A DNA stretch of 64,000 nt from Pseudomonas sp. PDM18 (GTDB lineage Bacteria; Pseudomonadota; Gammaproteobacteria; Pseudomonadales; Pseudomonadaceae). Positions 23,153 to 32,488 of the stretch are shown here, piece by piece; position 1 is the first letter of the stretch; the number at the start of each line of letters is the position of its first letter. The stretch covers positions 1 through 64,000 of the forward strand of contig NZ_JACVBX010000006.1 in assembly GCF_014852585.1 (NCBI RefSeq), given 5' to 3'. Under the pieces are notes generated by a model, which saw only the letters and a program-made list of their open reading frames with translations, had not been told where the DNA came from and made no database searches. The position numbers and the translations under genes are program-made.

Positions 23153-25871
23153 AATCCGCGCCACCCTGCGCCTGCAGTTCAACCGCGATTTCACCCTGGA
23201 TGACGCCCTGCCCTGGCTGGACTACTTCGCCCGACTCGGCATCAGCCACCTATATGCTTCGCCCCTGCTGGCCGCACAGCCGGGCTCTACCCACGGCTAC
23301 GACTCGGTAGACCCGACCCGCATCAGCGACGAGTTGGGCGGGGAGCCCGCGCTGCGTCGCCTGGTGGCCGGTCTGCGGCGCAATGACATGGGCCTGATTG
23401 TCGATACCGTGGCTAACCACATGCGCATCGGCGACGCCAATCCCTGGTGGCAGGACGTTCTTGAATGGGGCCTGGACAGCCCCTACGCGCACTTCTTCGA
23501 TATCCGCTGGCACAGCGACGATCCATTGCTGGACCAGCAGGTCCTCTTGCCCTGCCTGGGCGAGGATTACATCGACGAGGTGAGCTCAGGGCGCATCCGG
23601 CTGGACTACGACCTCGCCAGCGCCCGCTTCCTGCTGCGCTACGGCGACCAGCACTTCCCGGTCTGCCCATCCAGCTACGGGATGATCCTCTGTCACACCG
23701 AGTGCCCCGAGCTGCTGGCTCTCGCGCCGCGTTTCGTCGAGCTGCACCACCACCCGCTGGGTCGTCATCTGGCACAGGCGCTTTGCCGGGAGGCCGCGGT
23801 GCCACTGAGCGATGCGGGCCTCCTGGAATCCCTGCTGACCTCCTACCGCGATGACTGGCACAGCCTGCACCGGTTGATCGAGCAGCAGCACTACCGCCTG
23901 GCCAACTGGCGGGTGGCTGCGGACGACATCAACTGGCGGCGCTTCTTCGACATCAACGAACTGGTGGGCCTGCGCGCGGAGCACCCGGACGTCTTCCAGG
24001 CCAGCCACGCCTACCTGCTGCAGCTGATGCACGAAGGGTTGATCGACGGCCTGCGCATCGATCATGTGGACGGCCTCGCTGACCCACGCGGCTACTGCCG
24101 GCGACTGTGGCGCGCCACCGATGGTGCACCGGTCTATGTGGAAAAGATTCTCGGCCCCGGCGAATCATTGCCGGCGGACTGGAAGGTGGAAGGCACCACC
24201 GGCTACGACTTCATGAACCAGGTCTCGCAGCTGTTGCACGACGCCAGTGGCGAGCCGCAACTGCGCCATCTGTGGCTGGAAGTCAGCGGCCGCCAGGACG
24301 GCTTCGCCGAGGAAGTCCGCCAGGCGCGCAAGCACGTGCTGGGCTCGCTGTTCGCAGGCGACGTCGAGGGGCTGGCGCAACAGCTCTGGCAAATCGCCCG
24401 CTTCGCCCTGGCCAGCCGCGACATCCCGCTGGGCTCCATCCGCCGCGCGCTGTTCCAGTTGCTTGCCGCCTTCCCCGTCTATCGCACCTACGCCGGCGCG
24501 CTCGGCCGCTCCGAGCAGGACGAACATTTCTTCAGCCAGGCCCTGGAGCAGGCCCAGCAGCACCTGGAGCCCAGCGACCAGCGCACACTCGGCTGGCTCG
24601 ATCGCATGCTCGGCGGCGAAGCGCTGCGCACCCAGCCGCCGGGGCCGATGCGCCAGCTGCGCAAGCTGGCGCTGGACCGCTTCCAACAGCTCACCCCGCC
24701 GATTGCCGCCAAGTCCCTGGAGGACACGGCCTGCTATCGCTCGGCAGCGGCTCTGGGGCGCAACGATGTCGGTTTCGATCCGCAGACTCTGGGCGTCAAC
24801 GTGGACGCCTTCCACCTCGCCTGCCTGCAACGCCTTCGCGAATTCCCCCACGCGATGCTCGCCACCGCGACCCACGACCACAAGCGCGGCGAGGACTGCC
24901 GGGCGCGCCTGGCGGTGCTCAGCGAGCGCGCCGAGTGGTTCGCCGAGCGTGCCTGGAGCTGGTGGAAGCTCGCCGCGCCGCTGCGCCAGCACATCGCCCG
25001 TGGCCCGGCGCCCAGCGGCGGCGACGAGCTGATGCTCTACCAGACGCTGCTGGGCAGTTGGCCGCTGGAGCTGGCCGCCGATGACGGCGATGGCCTGCGC
25101 GCGTACTGCGAGCGCATCGAGCAGTGGCAGCGCAAGGCGATCCGCGAGGCCAAGCTGGACAGCGACTGGAGCGCGCCCAATGAAGCCTACGAGAGCGCTT
25201 GCGCGCGGTTCCTCGGCGGTATCCTGCTGGAGGACGCCGGTGCAGTGCTGCGCCAGTCCATCGCCGAAGCGGCGCGCAGTCTGATGCCTGCAGGCGCACT
25301 CAACGGCCTGGCGCAGAGCGTGCTGCGCAACACTACGCCTGGCGTGCCCGACCTCTACCAGGGCTGCGAATTCTGGGACTTCAGCCTGGTGGACCCGGAC
25401 AACCGGCGCCCCCCTGACTTCGCCGCCCGCGAAGCCGCGCTGGACGCCCCGCCAGACTGGCCGGCGCTGCTGCGTGACTGGCGCAGTGGAGAGATCAAGC
25501 AAGCGCTGCTCGCCCACGCCCTCGGGCTGCGCAAGCGCTGGCCGGCGCTGTTCTCAGCCGGTGACTACCTGCCGCTGGAAGTACGCGGCAAGCACGCGGC
25601 GCAGGTCGTCGCTTTCGTCCGCAGCCATTCTGGTCAGCATCTGCTGGTGGTGGTGCCACGCTGCGCCGCCGCCCTTCTCGGCGATTCGCCACTGCCGCAG
25701 GTCCCGCCCGGACACTGGGCGGACACGCGCCTGCACCTGCCCTCGTCCCTGGCCGCCATCCGCTGGAACGGACTGGCCGGCCCGGTCGAACCGCACAACG
25801 GGGAACCGCGCCTGACCGAGCTGCTCGGTGCGGTCCCGGTCAACCTGCTCATATCCGGAGGTGAACTATGA
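23145..25871 (+). CDS. treY: Malto-oligosyltrehalose synthase
   Basis: 908 residues. Isomerises the reducing-end alpha-1,4 bond of glucans to alpha,alpha-1,1, making the TreZ substrate. Start MTEIRATLRLQFNRDFTLDD is the usual TreY N-terminus, with GGAGG 8-12 bases upstream. YASPLLAAQPGSTHGYDSVD (about 38-57), VDTVANHM and GLRIDHVDGLADPRGYCRRL (nucleophile Asp near 305), plus ATATHDHKRGEDCRAR (about 567-582), are family motifs. The stop overlaps the DUF2934 gene by four bases. Confidence 0.93.
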   Translation: MTEIRATLRLQFNRDFTLDDALPWLDYFARLGISHLYASPLLAAQPGSTHGYDSVDPTRISDELGGEPALRRLVAGLRRNDMGLIVDTVANHMRIGDANPWWQDVLEWGLDSPYAHFFDIRWHSDDPLLDQQVLLPCLGEDYIDEVSSGRIRLDYDLASARFLLRYGDQHFPVCPSSYGMILCHTECPELLALAPRFVELHHHPLGRHLAQALCREAAVPLSDAGLLESLLTSYRDDWHSLHRLIEQQHYRLANWRVAADDINWRRFFDINELVGLRAEHPDVFQASHAYLLQLMHEGLIDGLRIDHVDGLADPRGYCRRLWRATDGAPVYVEKILGPGESLPADWKVEGTTGYDFMNQVSQLLHDASGEPQLRHLWLEVSGRQDGFAEEVRQARKHVLGSLFAGDVEGLAQQLWQIARFALASRDIPLGSIRRALFQLLAAFPVYRTYAGALGRSEQDEHFFSQALEQAQQHLEPSDQRTLGWLDRMLGGEALRTQPPGPMRQLRKLALDRFQQLTPPIAAKSLEDTACYRSAAALGRNDVGFDPQTLGVNVDAFHLACLQRLREFPHAMLATATHDHKRGEDCRARLAVLSERAEWFAERAWSWWKLAAPLRQHIARGPAPSGGDELMLYQTLLGSWPLELAADDGDGLRAYCERIEQWQRKAIREAKLDSDWSAPNEAYESACARFLGGILLEDAGAVLRQSIAEAARSLMPAGALNGLAQSVLRNTTPGVPDLYQGCEFWDFSLVDPDNRRPPDFAAREAALDAPPDWPALLRDWRSGEIKQALLAHALGLRKRWPALFSAGDYLPLEVRGKHAAQVVAFVRSHSGQHLLVVVPRCAAALLGDSPLPQVPPGHWADTRLHLPSSLAAIRWNGLAGPVEPHNGEPRLTELLGAVPVNLLISGGEL

Positions 25872-26320
25872 AGGTCAACGAGGCAAGAGTCCGCGAACTG
25901 GCCTACCAGATCTGGGAGTCCGAGGGGCGCCCGGACGGCCAGCAGGACCGCCACTGGCGCATGGCCCATAGCCTGGCCGAAGCCGAATCGGTCAACCATG
26001 GCGAGCCGGACGAGTCACTGAAGCAGCGCTTCGAAGGTGACGAGGAGCCGGAAAAGCCCGCCCTGCTGCAAGAGCCGCCGCGGCGCAAGGGGCGCCTGCC
26101 CAAGGCGAATCCGGAAGTGCCGAATCAGGACACAGGCGAAACCGTCGCGCCCACGCCCAGCCCCGCCGAACGCAAGTCGCCGGCCAAGACCAGGCCCACC
26201 AAGAGCGCGCCGACCGTGACGCCCACGGCGAAACGCAAACCAAAGTCCAGCCCGGCCGAGGCAGCGGTTCCCAGTGAGCCCGCGCCACCCAGGACACGCA
26301 CGAAGCAAAAAAACATCTGA
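25868..26320 (+). CDS. DUF2934 protein with Pro/Lys/Ala-rich tail
   Basis: 150 residues. DUF2934 domain at residues 5-32 (RVRELAYQIWESEGRPDGQQ DRHWRMA), then a long disordered tail of Pro, Lys, Ala, Ser and Thr (KSPAKTRPTKSAPTVTPTAK and onward) like histone-H1-type tails. It is translated in the glucan operon: the ATG overlaps the treY stop, and glgX starts 15 bases after its own stop. Its fixed place between treY and glgX hints at a role linked to glucan metabolism or the same stress, but this is inference. Confidence 0.75.
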   Translation: MKVNEARVRELAYQIWESEGRPDGQQDRHWRMAHSLAEAESVNHGEPDESLKQRFEGDEEPEKPALLQEPPRRKGRLPKANPEVPNQDTGETVAPTPSPAERKSPAKTRPTKSAPTVTPTAKRKPKSSPAEAAVPSEPAPPRTRTKQKNI

Positions 26321-26335
26321 CCCCAGGAGCCCGCC

Positions 26336-28462
26336 ATGAACCGACGACCACAGTCCCGCGTTACCGAAGGTCGACCCTTTCCCCTGGGCGCCACCTGGGA
26401 CGGCCTGGGCGTCAATTTCGCGCTGTTTTCCGCCCACGCCACCCGCGTCGAACTGTGCCTGTTCGACGCCCAGGGCAAGCGCGAGGTCGAGCGCATCGAG
26501 CTGCCCGAGTACAGCGACGAAATCTGGCACGGCTACCTGCCCGACGCCCATCCGGGGCAGATCTACGGCTACCGAGTGTACGGCCCCTACGAGCCCGACG
26601 CCGGGCATCGCTTCAACCCCAACAAGCTGCTGATCGACCCCTATGCGCGGCAGCTGGTGGGTGAGTTGACGTGGTCGGAAGCGCTGTTCGGCTACACCAT
26701 CGGCTCGGCGGATGCTGATCTCAGCTTCGACGAGCGTGACAGCGCGGCCTTCGTGCCCAAGTGCAAGGTCATAGACCCCGCGTTTACCTGGGGCGAGCAG
26801 CAGCCGGTGCGAGTGCCCTGGGACGAGACCGTCATTTACGAGGCGCACCTGCGCGGTCTGAGCATGCGCCACCCGGCCGTGCCCGAGCGCCTGCGCGGCA
26901 CCTGTGCCGGGCTGATGAACAGCGAGCTGCTGCAGCACCTGCGACAGCTGGGCATCACCAGCCTGGAACTGCTGCCGGTGCACGGTTTCCTCGACGACAA
27001 GCACCTGCTGGAAAAGGGCATGAGCAACTACTGGGGCTACAACAGCATCGCCTTCTTCGCGCCCCAGGCCCGTTATCTCGCCAGCGGCCATATCAACGAG
27101 TTCAAGGAAATGGTCGCGCACCTGCACGCCGCCGGCATCGAGCTGATCCTCGACGTGGTCTACAACCACACCGCTGAAGGCAACGAGCTGGGCCCGACGC
27201 TGTGCATGCGCGGCATCGACAATGTCTCCTACTACCGCCTGAAGGCCGACAACCGCCGCTACTACGTCAACGATTCGGGTACCGGCAACACCCTCGACCT
27301 GAGCCACCCGTGCGTGCTGCAGATGGTGACCGACTCGCTGCGCTACTGGGCGACGGAGATGCGCGTGGACGGCTTCCGCTTCGACCTGGCCTCCATCCTA
27401 GGCCGCTACGCCGACGGCTTCGACGAGCGCCACAGCTTCCTCGTCGCCTGCCGCCAGGACCCGGTGCTCAGCCACCGCAAGCTGATCGCCGAGCCCTGGG
27501 ACTGTGGCCCGGGCGGCTACCAGGTGGGCGGCTTCCCGCCTGGCTGGGTCGAGTGGAATGACCGCTTCCGCGACACCGTGCGCAGCTTCTGGCGCGGCGA
27601 CGAAGGCCAGTTGCCGGACCTCGCACGGCGCCTCACTGCCTCGGGCGACCTCTACGACCAGCGCGGCCGGCGGCCCTACGCCTCGGTGAACTTCATCACC
27701 GCCCATGACGGCTTCACCCTGCGCGACGTGGTCACCTACAACGACAAGCACAACCAGGCCAATGGTGAAGACAATCGCGACGGTAGCGACGACAACCGCT
27801 CCTGGAACCACGGCGTCGAAGGCCCGACCGACGATGAAGACATCCGCCGGCTGCGCCTGCAGCAGATGCGCAACCTCATGGCCACGCTGCTGCTCTCCCA
27901 GGGCACGCCAATGCTGCTGGCCGGCGATGAGTTCAGCCGCACCCAGCAGGGCAACAACAATGTCTACTGCCAGGACAACGAACTGGGCTGGGTGGACTGG
28001 AACCTCGACGACGAAGGCCGCGAACTGCTGGCCTTTACCCGCCGGCTGATCCGCCTGCGCCAGGCTTACCCGATCCTGCGCCGCGGGCGCTTCCTGGTGG
28101 GTGAATACAACGAGGAACTGGGCGTACGCGACGTCACCTGGCTCGCACCCGAAGGCGAAGAAATGACCGAGGACCGCTGGCACGACCCACAACGGCGCAG
28201 CCTGGGCATGCTCATGGACGGTCGCGCACAACCCACCGGCATCCGCCGCAGCGGGGGCGATGCCACGTTGCTCCTGCTGGTGAATGCCGGGCACGAGGGG
28301 CTCGACTTCATCCTTCCGGAAACCGCACAGGGCCGCGACTGGCAGTACCTGCTCGACAGCGCCGAGCCGGCGGATCATGAGCACAGCTGGGAATTCGGCG
28401 CCGCCTACCCGCTCGGGGCACGCTCGCTGGCGCTGTTCACCCTGCGCCGTAGCGAGGACTGA
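26336..28462 (+). CDS. glgX: Glycogen debranching enzyme (isoamylase-type)
   Basis: 708 residues. Hydrolyses alpha-1,6 branches of glucan shortened by phosphorylase. N-terminal CBM48-like domain (GRPFPLGATWDGLGVNFALF, about 10-29), then a GH13 barrel: LDVVYNHTAEGNELGPTL, MRVDGFRFDLASILGRYADG (nucleophile Asp near 348), LIAEPWDCGPGGYQVGGFPP (acid Glu near 385) and NFITAHDGFTLRDVVTYNDK. CAGGAG is upstream of the ATG. Last gene of the operon. Confidence 0.93.
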   Translation: MNRRPQSRVTEGRPFPLGATWDGLGVNFALFSAHATRVELCLFDAQGKREVERIELPEYSDEIWHGYLPDAHPGQIYGYRVYGPYEPDAGHRFNPNKLLIDPYARQLVGELTWSEALFGYTIGSADADLSFDERDSAAFVPKCKVIDPAFTWGEQQPVRVPWDETVIYEAHLRGLSMRHPAVPERLRGTCAGLMNSELLQHLRQLGITSLELLPVHGFLDDKHLLEKGMSNYWGYNSIAFFAPQARYLASGHINEFKEMVAHLHAAGIELILDVVYNHTAEGNELGPTLCMRGIDNVSYYRLKADNRRYYVNDSGTGNTLDLSHPCVLQMVTDSLRYWATEMRVDGFRFDLASILGRYADGFDERHSFLVACRQDPVLSHRKLIAEPWDCGPGGYQVGGFPPGWVEWNDRFRDTVRSFWRGDEGQLPDLARRLTASGDLYDQRGRRPYASVNFITAHDGFTLRDVVTYNDKHNQANGEDNRDGSDDNRSWNHGVEGPTDDEDIRRLRLQQMRNLMATLLLSQGTPMLLAGDEFSRTQQGNNNVYCQDNELGWVDWNLDDEGRELLAFTRRLIRLRQAYPILRRGRFLVGEYNEELGVRDVTWLAPEGEEMTEDRWHDPQRRSLGMLMDGRAQPTGIRRSGGDATLLLLVNAGHEGLDFILPETAQGRDWQYLLDSAEPADHEHSWEFGAAYPLGARSLALFTLRRSED

Positions 28463-28478
28463 CCGCAGGGCAATCCCT

Positions 28479-28508
28479 CTGAACGCTACCGGGCCCGGTT
28501 GGGTCGGA
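28479..28508 (+). promoter_or_regulatory. AlgU/sigma-E-like promoter for the DUF72-cardiolipin synthase operon
   Basis: CTGAACGC, then TCGGA 19 bases after CTGAAC, in the 140 bases after glgX. It suggests that the downstream lipid-related operon has its own start in addition to read-through. Confidence 0.42.
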
Positions 28509-28552
28509 ACCTTCAGGCGCCCGGAAAACAGCCACTGAACAAGGAGAATCCA

Positions 28553-28600
28553 ATGAGCCCTGCCGATACCCGCCCCAGCCTCCCACAATCGGCCAACTGA
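28553..28600 (+). CDS. Possible 15-residue leader peptide
   Basis: MSPADTRPSLPQSAN, with a strong AAGGAGAAT ribosome binding site seven bases before the ATG. It stops two bases before the ATG of the DUF72 gene, which has no ribosome binding site of its own except inside this small frame. It could couple translation of the next gene, or be the relic of a longer gene. Confidence 0.4.
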   Translation: MSPADTRPSLPQSAN

Positions 28601-28602
28601 TC

Positions 28603-29520
28603 ATGAAGGCTTTGCACATCGGCATCTCCGGCTGGCGCTATGTTCCCTGGCGCGGCGACTTCTACCCCGAAGGACTCCGCCAGAAGGATGAACTGCGCTA
28701 TGCCTCCCGCGCGTTCAACAGTATCGAGCTCAATGGTTCGTTCTATTCGCTGCAAAAGCCCGAACGCTATCGTCATTGGGCCCAGGACACCCCGGACGGT
28801 TTCGTCTTCAGCGTCAAGGGGCCGCGCTACATCACCCATATCAAGCGCCTGCGCGACGCAGAAGAAGGCATGGCCAATTTCTTCGCCTCCGGCCCGCTGG
28901 AGCTGGGCGACAAGCTGGGCGTCTTTCTCTGGCAACTGCCGCCGAGCCTGAAGTACGACGAGGAAGTCGTGGAAACCTTTCTCGCTCTCCTACCCCGCAC
29001 CTCTGAAGCGGCGCTGAAACTGGCAAAGAACTCGGCCACACGACGGCCGGAACACTGGCCCGGGTCGCTGGCCAGGCGCCCCCTGCGCCACGCCATGGAA
29101 GTTCGCCATGAGAGCTTCGCCTGCGCGCAATTCGCCCAGCAACTACGCCGCCACGGCGTTGCGCTGGTCTTCGCCGACGCGCCCCGCAAGTGGCCCTACG
29201 GCGAAGACCTCACCGCCAGGGACTTCGTCTACCTGCGCCTGCACGGTGACAAGGAACTCTACGCCAGCGGCTATGGCGATCCCGCGCTCAAACGCTGGAA
29301 AGAGCGCGTAAGCCGCTGGCGGCTCGGACTGCAACCCGCCGACGCGAAGCTGTTCGACAAATCGACCCGGGGCGACCGCCGCACCCGCGAGGTCTTCTGT
29401 TACTTCGACAACGACGTGAAGGTCCGCGCGCCCTACGACGCCAGCAAGCTCATGGCACTGCTAGACCTGACGCTGATGGATCGCCAGGAACCGGGCAAAC
29501 CCGCAGGGGACTGGACATGA
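28603..29520 (+). CDS. DUF72 family protein
   Basis: 305 residues. TIM-barrel-like family: HIGISGWRYVPWRGDFYPEG at the start (about 4-23), NSIELNGSFYSLQKPERYRH (about 40-59), FSVKGPRYITHIKRL and VYLRLHGDKELYASGYGD (about 210-227) are family hallmarks (YecE-like). Biochemical function unsettled. The start at 28603 follows the 15-residue leader; its stop overlaps the next gene by four bases (ATGA). Confidence 0.85.
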   Translation: MKALHIGISGWRYVPWRGDFYPEGLRQKDELRYASRAFNSIELNGSFYSLQKPERYRHWAQDTPDGFVFSVKGPRYITHIKRLRDAEEGMANFFASGPLELGDKLGVFLWQLPPSLKYDEEVVETFLALLPRTSEAALKLAKNSATRRPEHWPGSLARRPLRHAMEVRHESFACAQFAQQLRRHGVALVFADAPRKWPYGEDLTARDFVYLRLHGDKELYASGYGDPALKRWKERVSRWRLGLQPADAKLFDKSTRGDRRTREVFCYFDNDVKVRAPYDASKLMALLDLTLMDRQEPGKPAGDWT

Positions 29521-30299
29521 GCCTGGCCGAGCCCGGCCCACGAGGCCTCGCCCAGGCGCAGGCAGAGACCCTGCTGCGGGTACTTACAGTGAACACCCAC
29601 AAGGGCTTCAATGCCTTCAATCGGCGCTTCATCCTTCACGAGTTACGCGATGCGGTGCGCGCCACCTCGGCGGACCTGGTGTTCCTCCAGGAAGTCCATG
29701 GCGAACACCAACTGCATGCCCAGCGCAATGCCAACTGGCCGCAATCACCGCAGTACGAATTCCTCGCCGACAGCATGTGGCCGGCCTTCGCCTACGGACG
29801 CAACGCCGTCTACCCCGAAGGCCATCACGGCAACGCCCTGCTTTCGCGCCTGCCGATTCGTCGTTGGGACAATCGCGACGTTTCAGTGGCCGGCACCGAA
29901 GAACGCGGCCTGCTCCACGCGCAGATCGACTTGCCAGGCGAGCGCGTGCTGCACGCGGTCTGCGTGCATCTGGGCCTGCACGAATCGCAGCGGCAGCAGC
30001 AGCTCCAACTGCTGTGCGCCCTGGTTGGCGAACTGCCGGCCAGCGACCCGGTAGTGGTCGCCGGGGACTTCAACGACTGGCGCTGCAAAGCCACCGGCCT
30101 CCTGTCCGGCTGCGGGTTGCGCCCAGCGTTCGCCGAAAGCGGCGGCGAACCGCGCAGCTTCCCCGCGCGCTGGCCGCTGCTGCGGCTTGACCGCATCTAC
30201 GTGCGCCACCTCAAGGTGACCCTGAGCGAAGTGCTCAATCGCAAGCCCTGGCCACACCTTTCCGATCACCTTCCATTGCTCGCCGAGGTATCGCTATGA
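29517..30299 (+). CDS. Endonuclease/exonuclease/phosphatase family protein
   Basis: 260 residues. The EEP fold is recognised from VLTVNTHKGF (strand 1, about 22-31), FLQEVHGEHQ (metal Glu near 60), VVAGDFNDWR (about 181-190) and SDHLPLLAEV (C-terminal His, about 249-258). Members cleave phosphodiesters in DNA, RNA or lipids. Placed directly before the cardiolipin synthase in overlapping frames, it may act on a phospholipid head group, as similar genes next to clsB do in enterobacteria (ybhP); this is inference. Confidence 0.85.
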   Translation: MSLAEPGPRGLAQAQAETLLRVLTVNTHKGFNAFNRRFILHELRDAVRATSADLVFLQEVHGEHQLHAQRNANWPQSPQYEFLADSMWPAFAYGRNAVYPEGHHGNALLSRLPIRRWDNRDVSVAGTEERGLLHAQIDLPGERVLHAVCVHLGLHESQRQQQLQLLCALVGELPASDPVVVAGDFNDWRCKATGLLSGCGLRPAFAESGGEPRSFPARWPLLRLDRIYVRHLKVTLSEVLNRKPWPHLSDHLPLLAEVSL

Positions 30300-31495
30300 A
30301 CGAGGTATGGCGCGACGGCAATTGCGTGGAGCTGCTGATCAACGGCGAAGACTTCTTTCCCAGCGTGTTCCGCGCTATCGAGGGCGCGCAGCGCGAGGTT
30401 CTGCTGGAGACCTTCATCCTGCGCGACGACAAGGTGGGGCGCGGGCTGCGCCAGGCGCTGATCGACGCCGCCAATCGCGGCGTCCGCGTGGAGGTAATCG
30501 CCGACGGTTACGGCACGCCGGACCTGGGTGCGAGCTTTATTGGTGGCCTGCTGGATGCCGGCGTGCGCCTGCATCTGTTCGACCCGCAGCCACGGCTTCT
30601 GGGCATGCGCACCAACCTGTTCCGCCGGCTGCACCGCAAGCATGTGGTGGTAGACGGCGCGGTCGCCTTCGTCGGCGGCATCAACTACTGCGCTGACCAT
30701 CTGGCCGACTTCGGCACCATGGCCAAGCAGGATTATGCGGTGAGGATCGAAGGCCCCAGCGTGGAAGACATACGCCACGCCTGCCTGGAACTGCTCAGCC
30801 AGTACGGCGACATGCCGGCCGCTGACGCCGTGCACCCCGGCAGGCCGGCAGGCCCTTGTCGGACCTGCCTGGCAATCCGCGACAACCTCTACCGCCGCAC
30901 CGAGATCGAACAGCACTACCTGCGCGCCATCGGCCAGGCGAGGGAACGACTGCTGATCGCCAATGCCTACTTCTTTCCCGGCTATCGCCTGCTGCGTGCC
31001 CTGCGCGATGCGGCCGGGCGCGGGGTAAAGGTGCAACTGATCCTCCAGGGCCTGCCGGACATGCCGCTGGTTCGGTTATGCAGCAAGCTGCTCTACGACA
31101 CTCTGCTGCGCGACGGCGTGGAAATCTACGAGTACTGCGAGCGCCCGCTGCACGGCAAGGTCGCGGTGGCCGACCGGCGCTGGGCTACGGTGGGTTCGAG
31201 CAACCTCGATCCACTGAGCTTGTCGCTGAACCTGGAAGGCAACCTGATGATCGAGGATCAGGCCTTTGCCAGCGGCCTGGACGCGCATCTGCAGCGCCTC
31301 GCCGGCGACAGCTGCCGCCGCGTCACCCGTCAGTACGCGCGCCGCGGCTACTGGTGGCGGGCACCGCTGATATTCCTCAGCTTCCACTTCCTGCGTCACT
31401 TCCCGGCCATCGCCGGGCAACTTCCGGCACATCGGCAGACTCTCCATCCCGCCAGCATCGACGATGAGACAGGCCATTCGCAGGTGCAGCCATGA
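30296..31495 (+). CDS. clsB: Cardiolipin synthase B-type phospholipase D protein
   Basis: 399 residues. Two HKD motifs: HRKHVVVDGAVAFVGGINYC (about 115-134) and LHGKVAVADRRWATVGSSNL (about 284-303). It makes cardiolipin by phosphatidyl transfer, in ClsB-type enzymes mainly from phosphatidylglycerol. There is no N-terminal membrane anchor; a C-terminal hydrophobic patch (APLIFLSFHFLRHFP) may contact the membrane. It overlaps neighbours on both sides by four bases. Confidence 0.88.
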   Translation: MNEVWRDGNCVELLINGEDFFPSVFRAIEGAQREVLLETFILRDDKVGRGLRQALIDAANRGVRVEVIADGYGTPDLGASFIGGLLDAGVRLHLFDPQPRLLGMRTNLFRRLHRKHVVVDGAVAFVGGINYCADHLADFGTMAKQDYAVRIEGPSVEDIRHACLELLSQYGDMPAADAVHPGRPAGPCRTCLAIRDNLYRRTEIEQHYLRAIGQARERLLIANAYFFPGYRLLRALRDAAGRGVKVQLILQGLPDMPLVRLCSKLLYDTLLRDGVEIYEYCERPLHGKVAVADRRWATVGSSNLDPLSLSLNLEGNLMIEDQAFASGLDAHLQRLAGDSCRRVTRQYARRGYWWRAPLIFLSFHFLRHFPAIAGQLPAHRQTLHPASIDDETGHSQVQP

Positions 31496-32457
31496 ACCGC
31501 AAGCGTTTCTGGAAGCTGGCCAATCGTGCCTTCAACATCTTGCTGCTGATCGCTTTGCCGGTGCTGTTGTTCCTGCTGCTGCGCGCTACTGACTGGGACG
31601 AGGTGTTCCGGCTGTTGCGTGAGTACAGGCTCAGCACCTTGGCGCTGGGCATGCTGATCGCCGTTTGCAGCTACGGCATCTTCAGCAGCTTCGATGTGCT
31701 CAGCCGTTTCTACATCGGCCACCCGTTGCCGGTGCGGCGCGTATTGACCGTGGCTTTCGTGTGCAATGCCTTCAACCTCAACCTCAGCTCCTGGGTGGGT
31801 GCCATCGCCCTGCGCTACCGCCTCTATGGACGACTGGGGATGAGTACGGGAGACATCACGCGCATCCTTACCTTCAGCCTGATCACCAACTGGTACGGAT
31901 ACCTGCTGCTGGCCGGAGCGCTATTCGTCTCCGGTTTTCCCAACCTGCCGGACAACTGGTCGCTGGGGCAGAACGGCCTGCGCGCCATCGGCGTATTGCT
32001 GCTGGTGCTCGGCGCCGCCTACCTGCTGGCCTGCCGCTTCGCCCGCCGCCGCGCATGGGGCTGGAAACGCTACCGGCTGAACCTTCCGACGTGGCGCCTG
32101 GCGACGCTGCAAGGCCTTGCCGGGGCGAGCAACTGGTCGATGATGGCCTTGCTGATCTACAGCCTGCTGCCCGCCTCGGCCAGTTACCCGGAAGTACTGG
32201 CGACCCTGATGATCAGCAGCATCGCCGGCGTCGTGCTGCACGTTCCGGCGGGGCTGGGGGTGATCGAGACGGTATTCATCACGGTGTTGCGGGACCATTT
32301 TTCCCGCGGTGAACTGGTGGCCGCACTGATAGGCTACCGGGTGCTGTACTTCCTGATCCCGCTGCTGCTCGCCTGCCTGGTCTACCTGTGGCTGGAGCGG
32401 CACGCGAAGAAGCTCAAGCGCCGCGCGCAGCGGCGGGAAGCGGCGCGGGTTTCGTGA
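31492..32457 (+). CDS. Lysylphosphatidylglycerol synthase TM-region (UPF0104/YbhN-like) protein
   Basis: 321 residues with eight or so predicted helices: residues about 13-30, 46-65, 80-105, 123-148, 160-180, 205-225, 235-260 and 280-300. The order and the GLGVIETVFI stretch near 253-262 match the flippase-like UPF0104/LPG-synthase membrane family. It follows clsB by overlap, so it likely translocates or organises a lipid made by this operon (the same pairing occurs as ybhN next to clsB in E. coli). Ends with a basic tail. Confidence 0.82.
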   Translation: MNRKRFWKLANRAFNILLLIALPVLLFLLLRATDWDEVFRLLREYRLSTLALGMLIAVCSYGIFSSFDVLSRFYIGHPLPVRRVLTVAFVCNAFNLNLSSWVGAIALRYRLYGRLGMSTGDITRILTFSLITNWYGYLLLAGALFVSGFPNLPDNWSLGQNGLRAIGVLLLVLGAAYLLACRFARRRAWGWKRYRLNLPTWRLATLQGLAGASNWSMMALLIYSLLPASASYPEVLATLMISSIAGVVLHVPAGLGVIETVFITVLRDHFSRGELVAALIGYRVLYFLIPLLLACLVYLWLERHAKKLKRRAQRREAARVS

Positions 32458-32488
32458 CAGCAACGATGCCGACGGATCTGCTACGGCT

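Noticed and set aside
24165-25517. 450-codon open frame on the minus strand
   Set aside because: Antisense shadow of treY.
26015-27307. 430-codon open frame on the minus strand
   Set aside because: Antisense to glgX and the DUF2934 gene; low-complexity composition.
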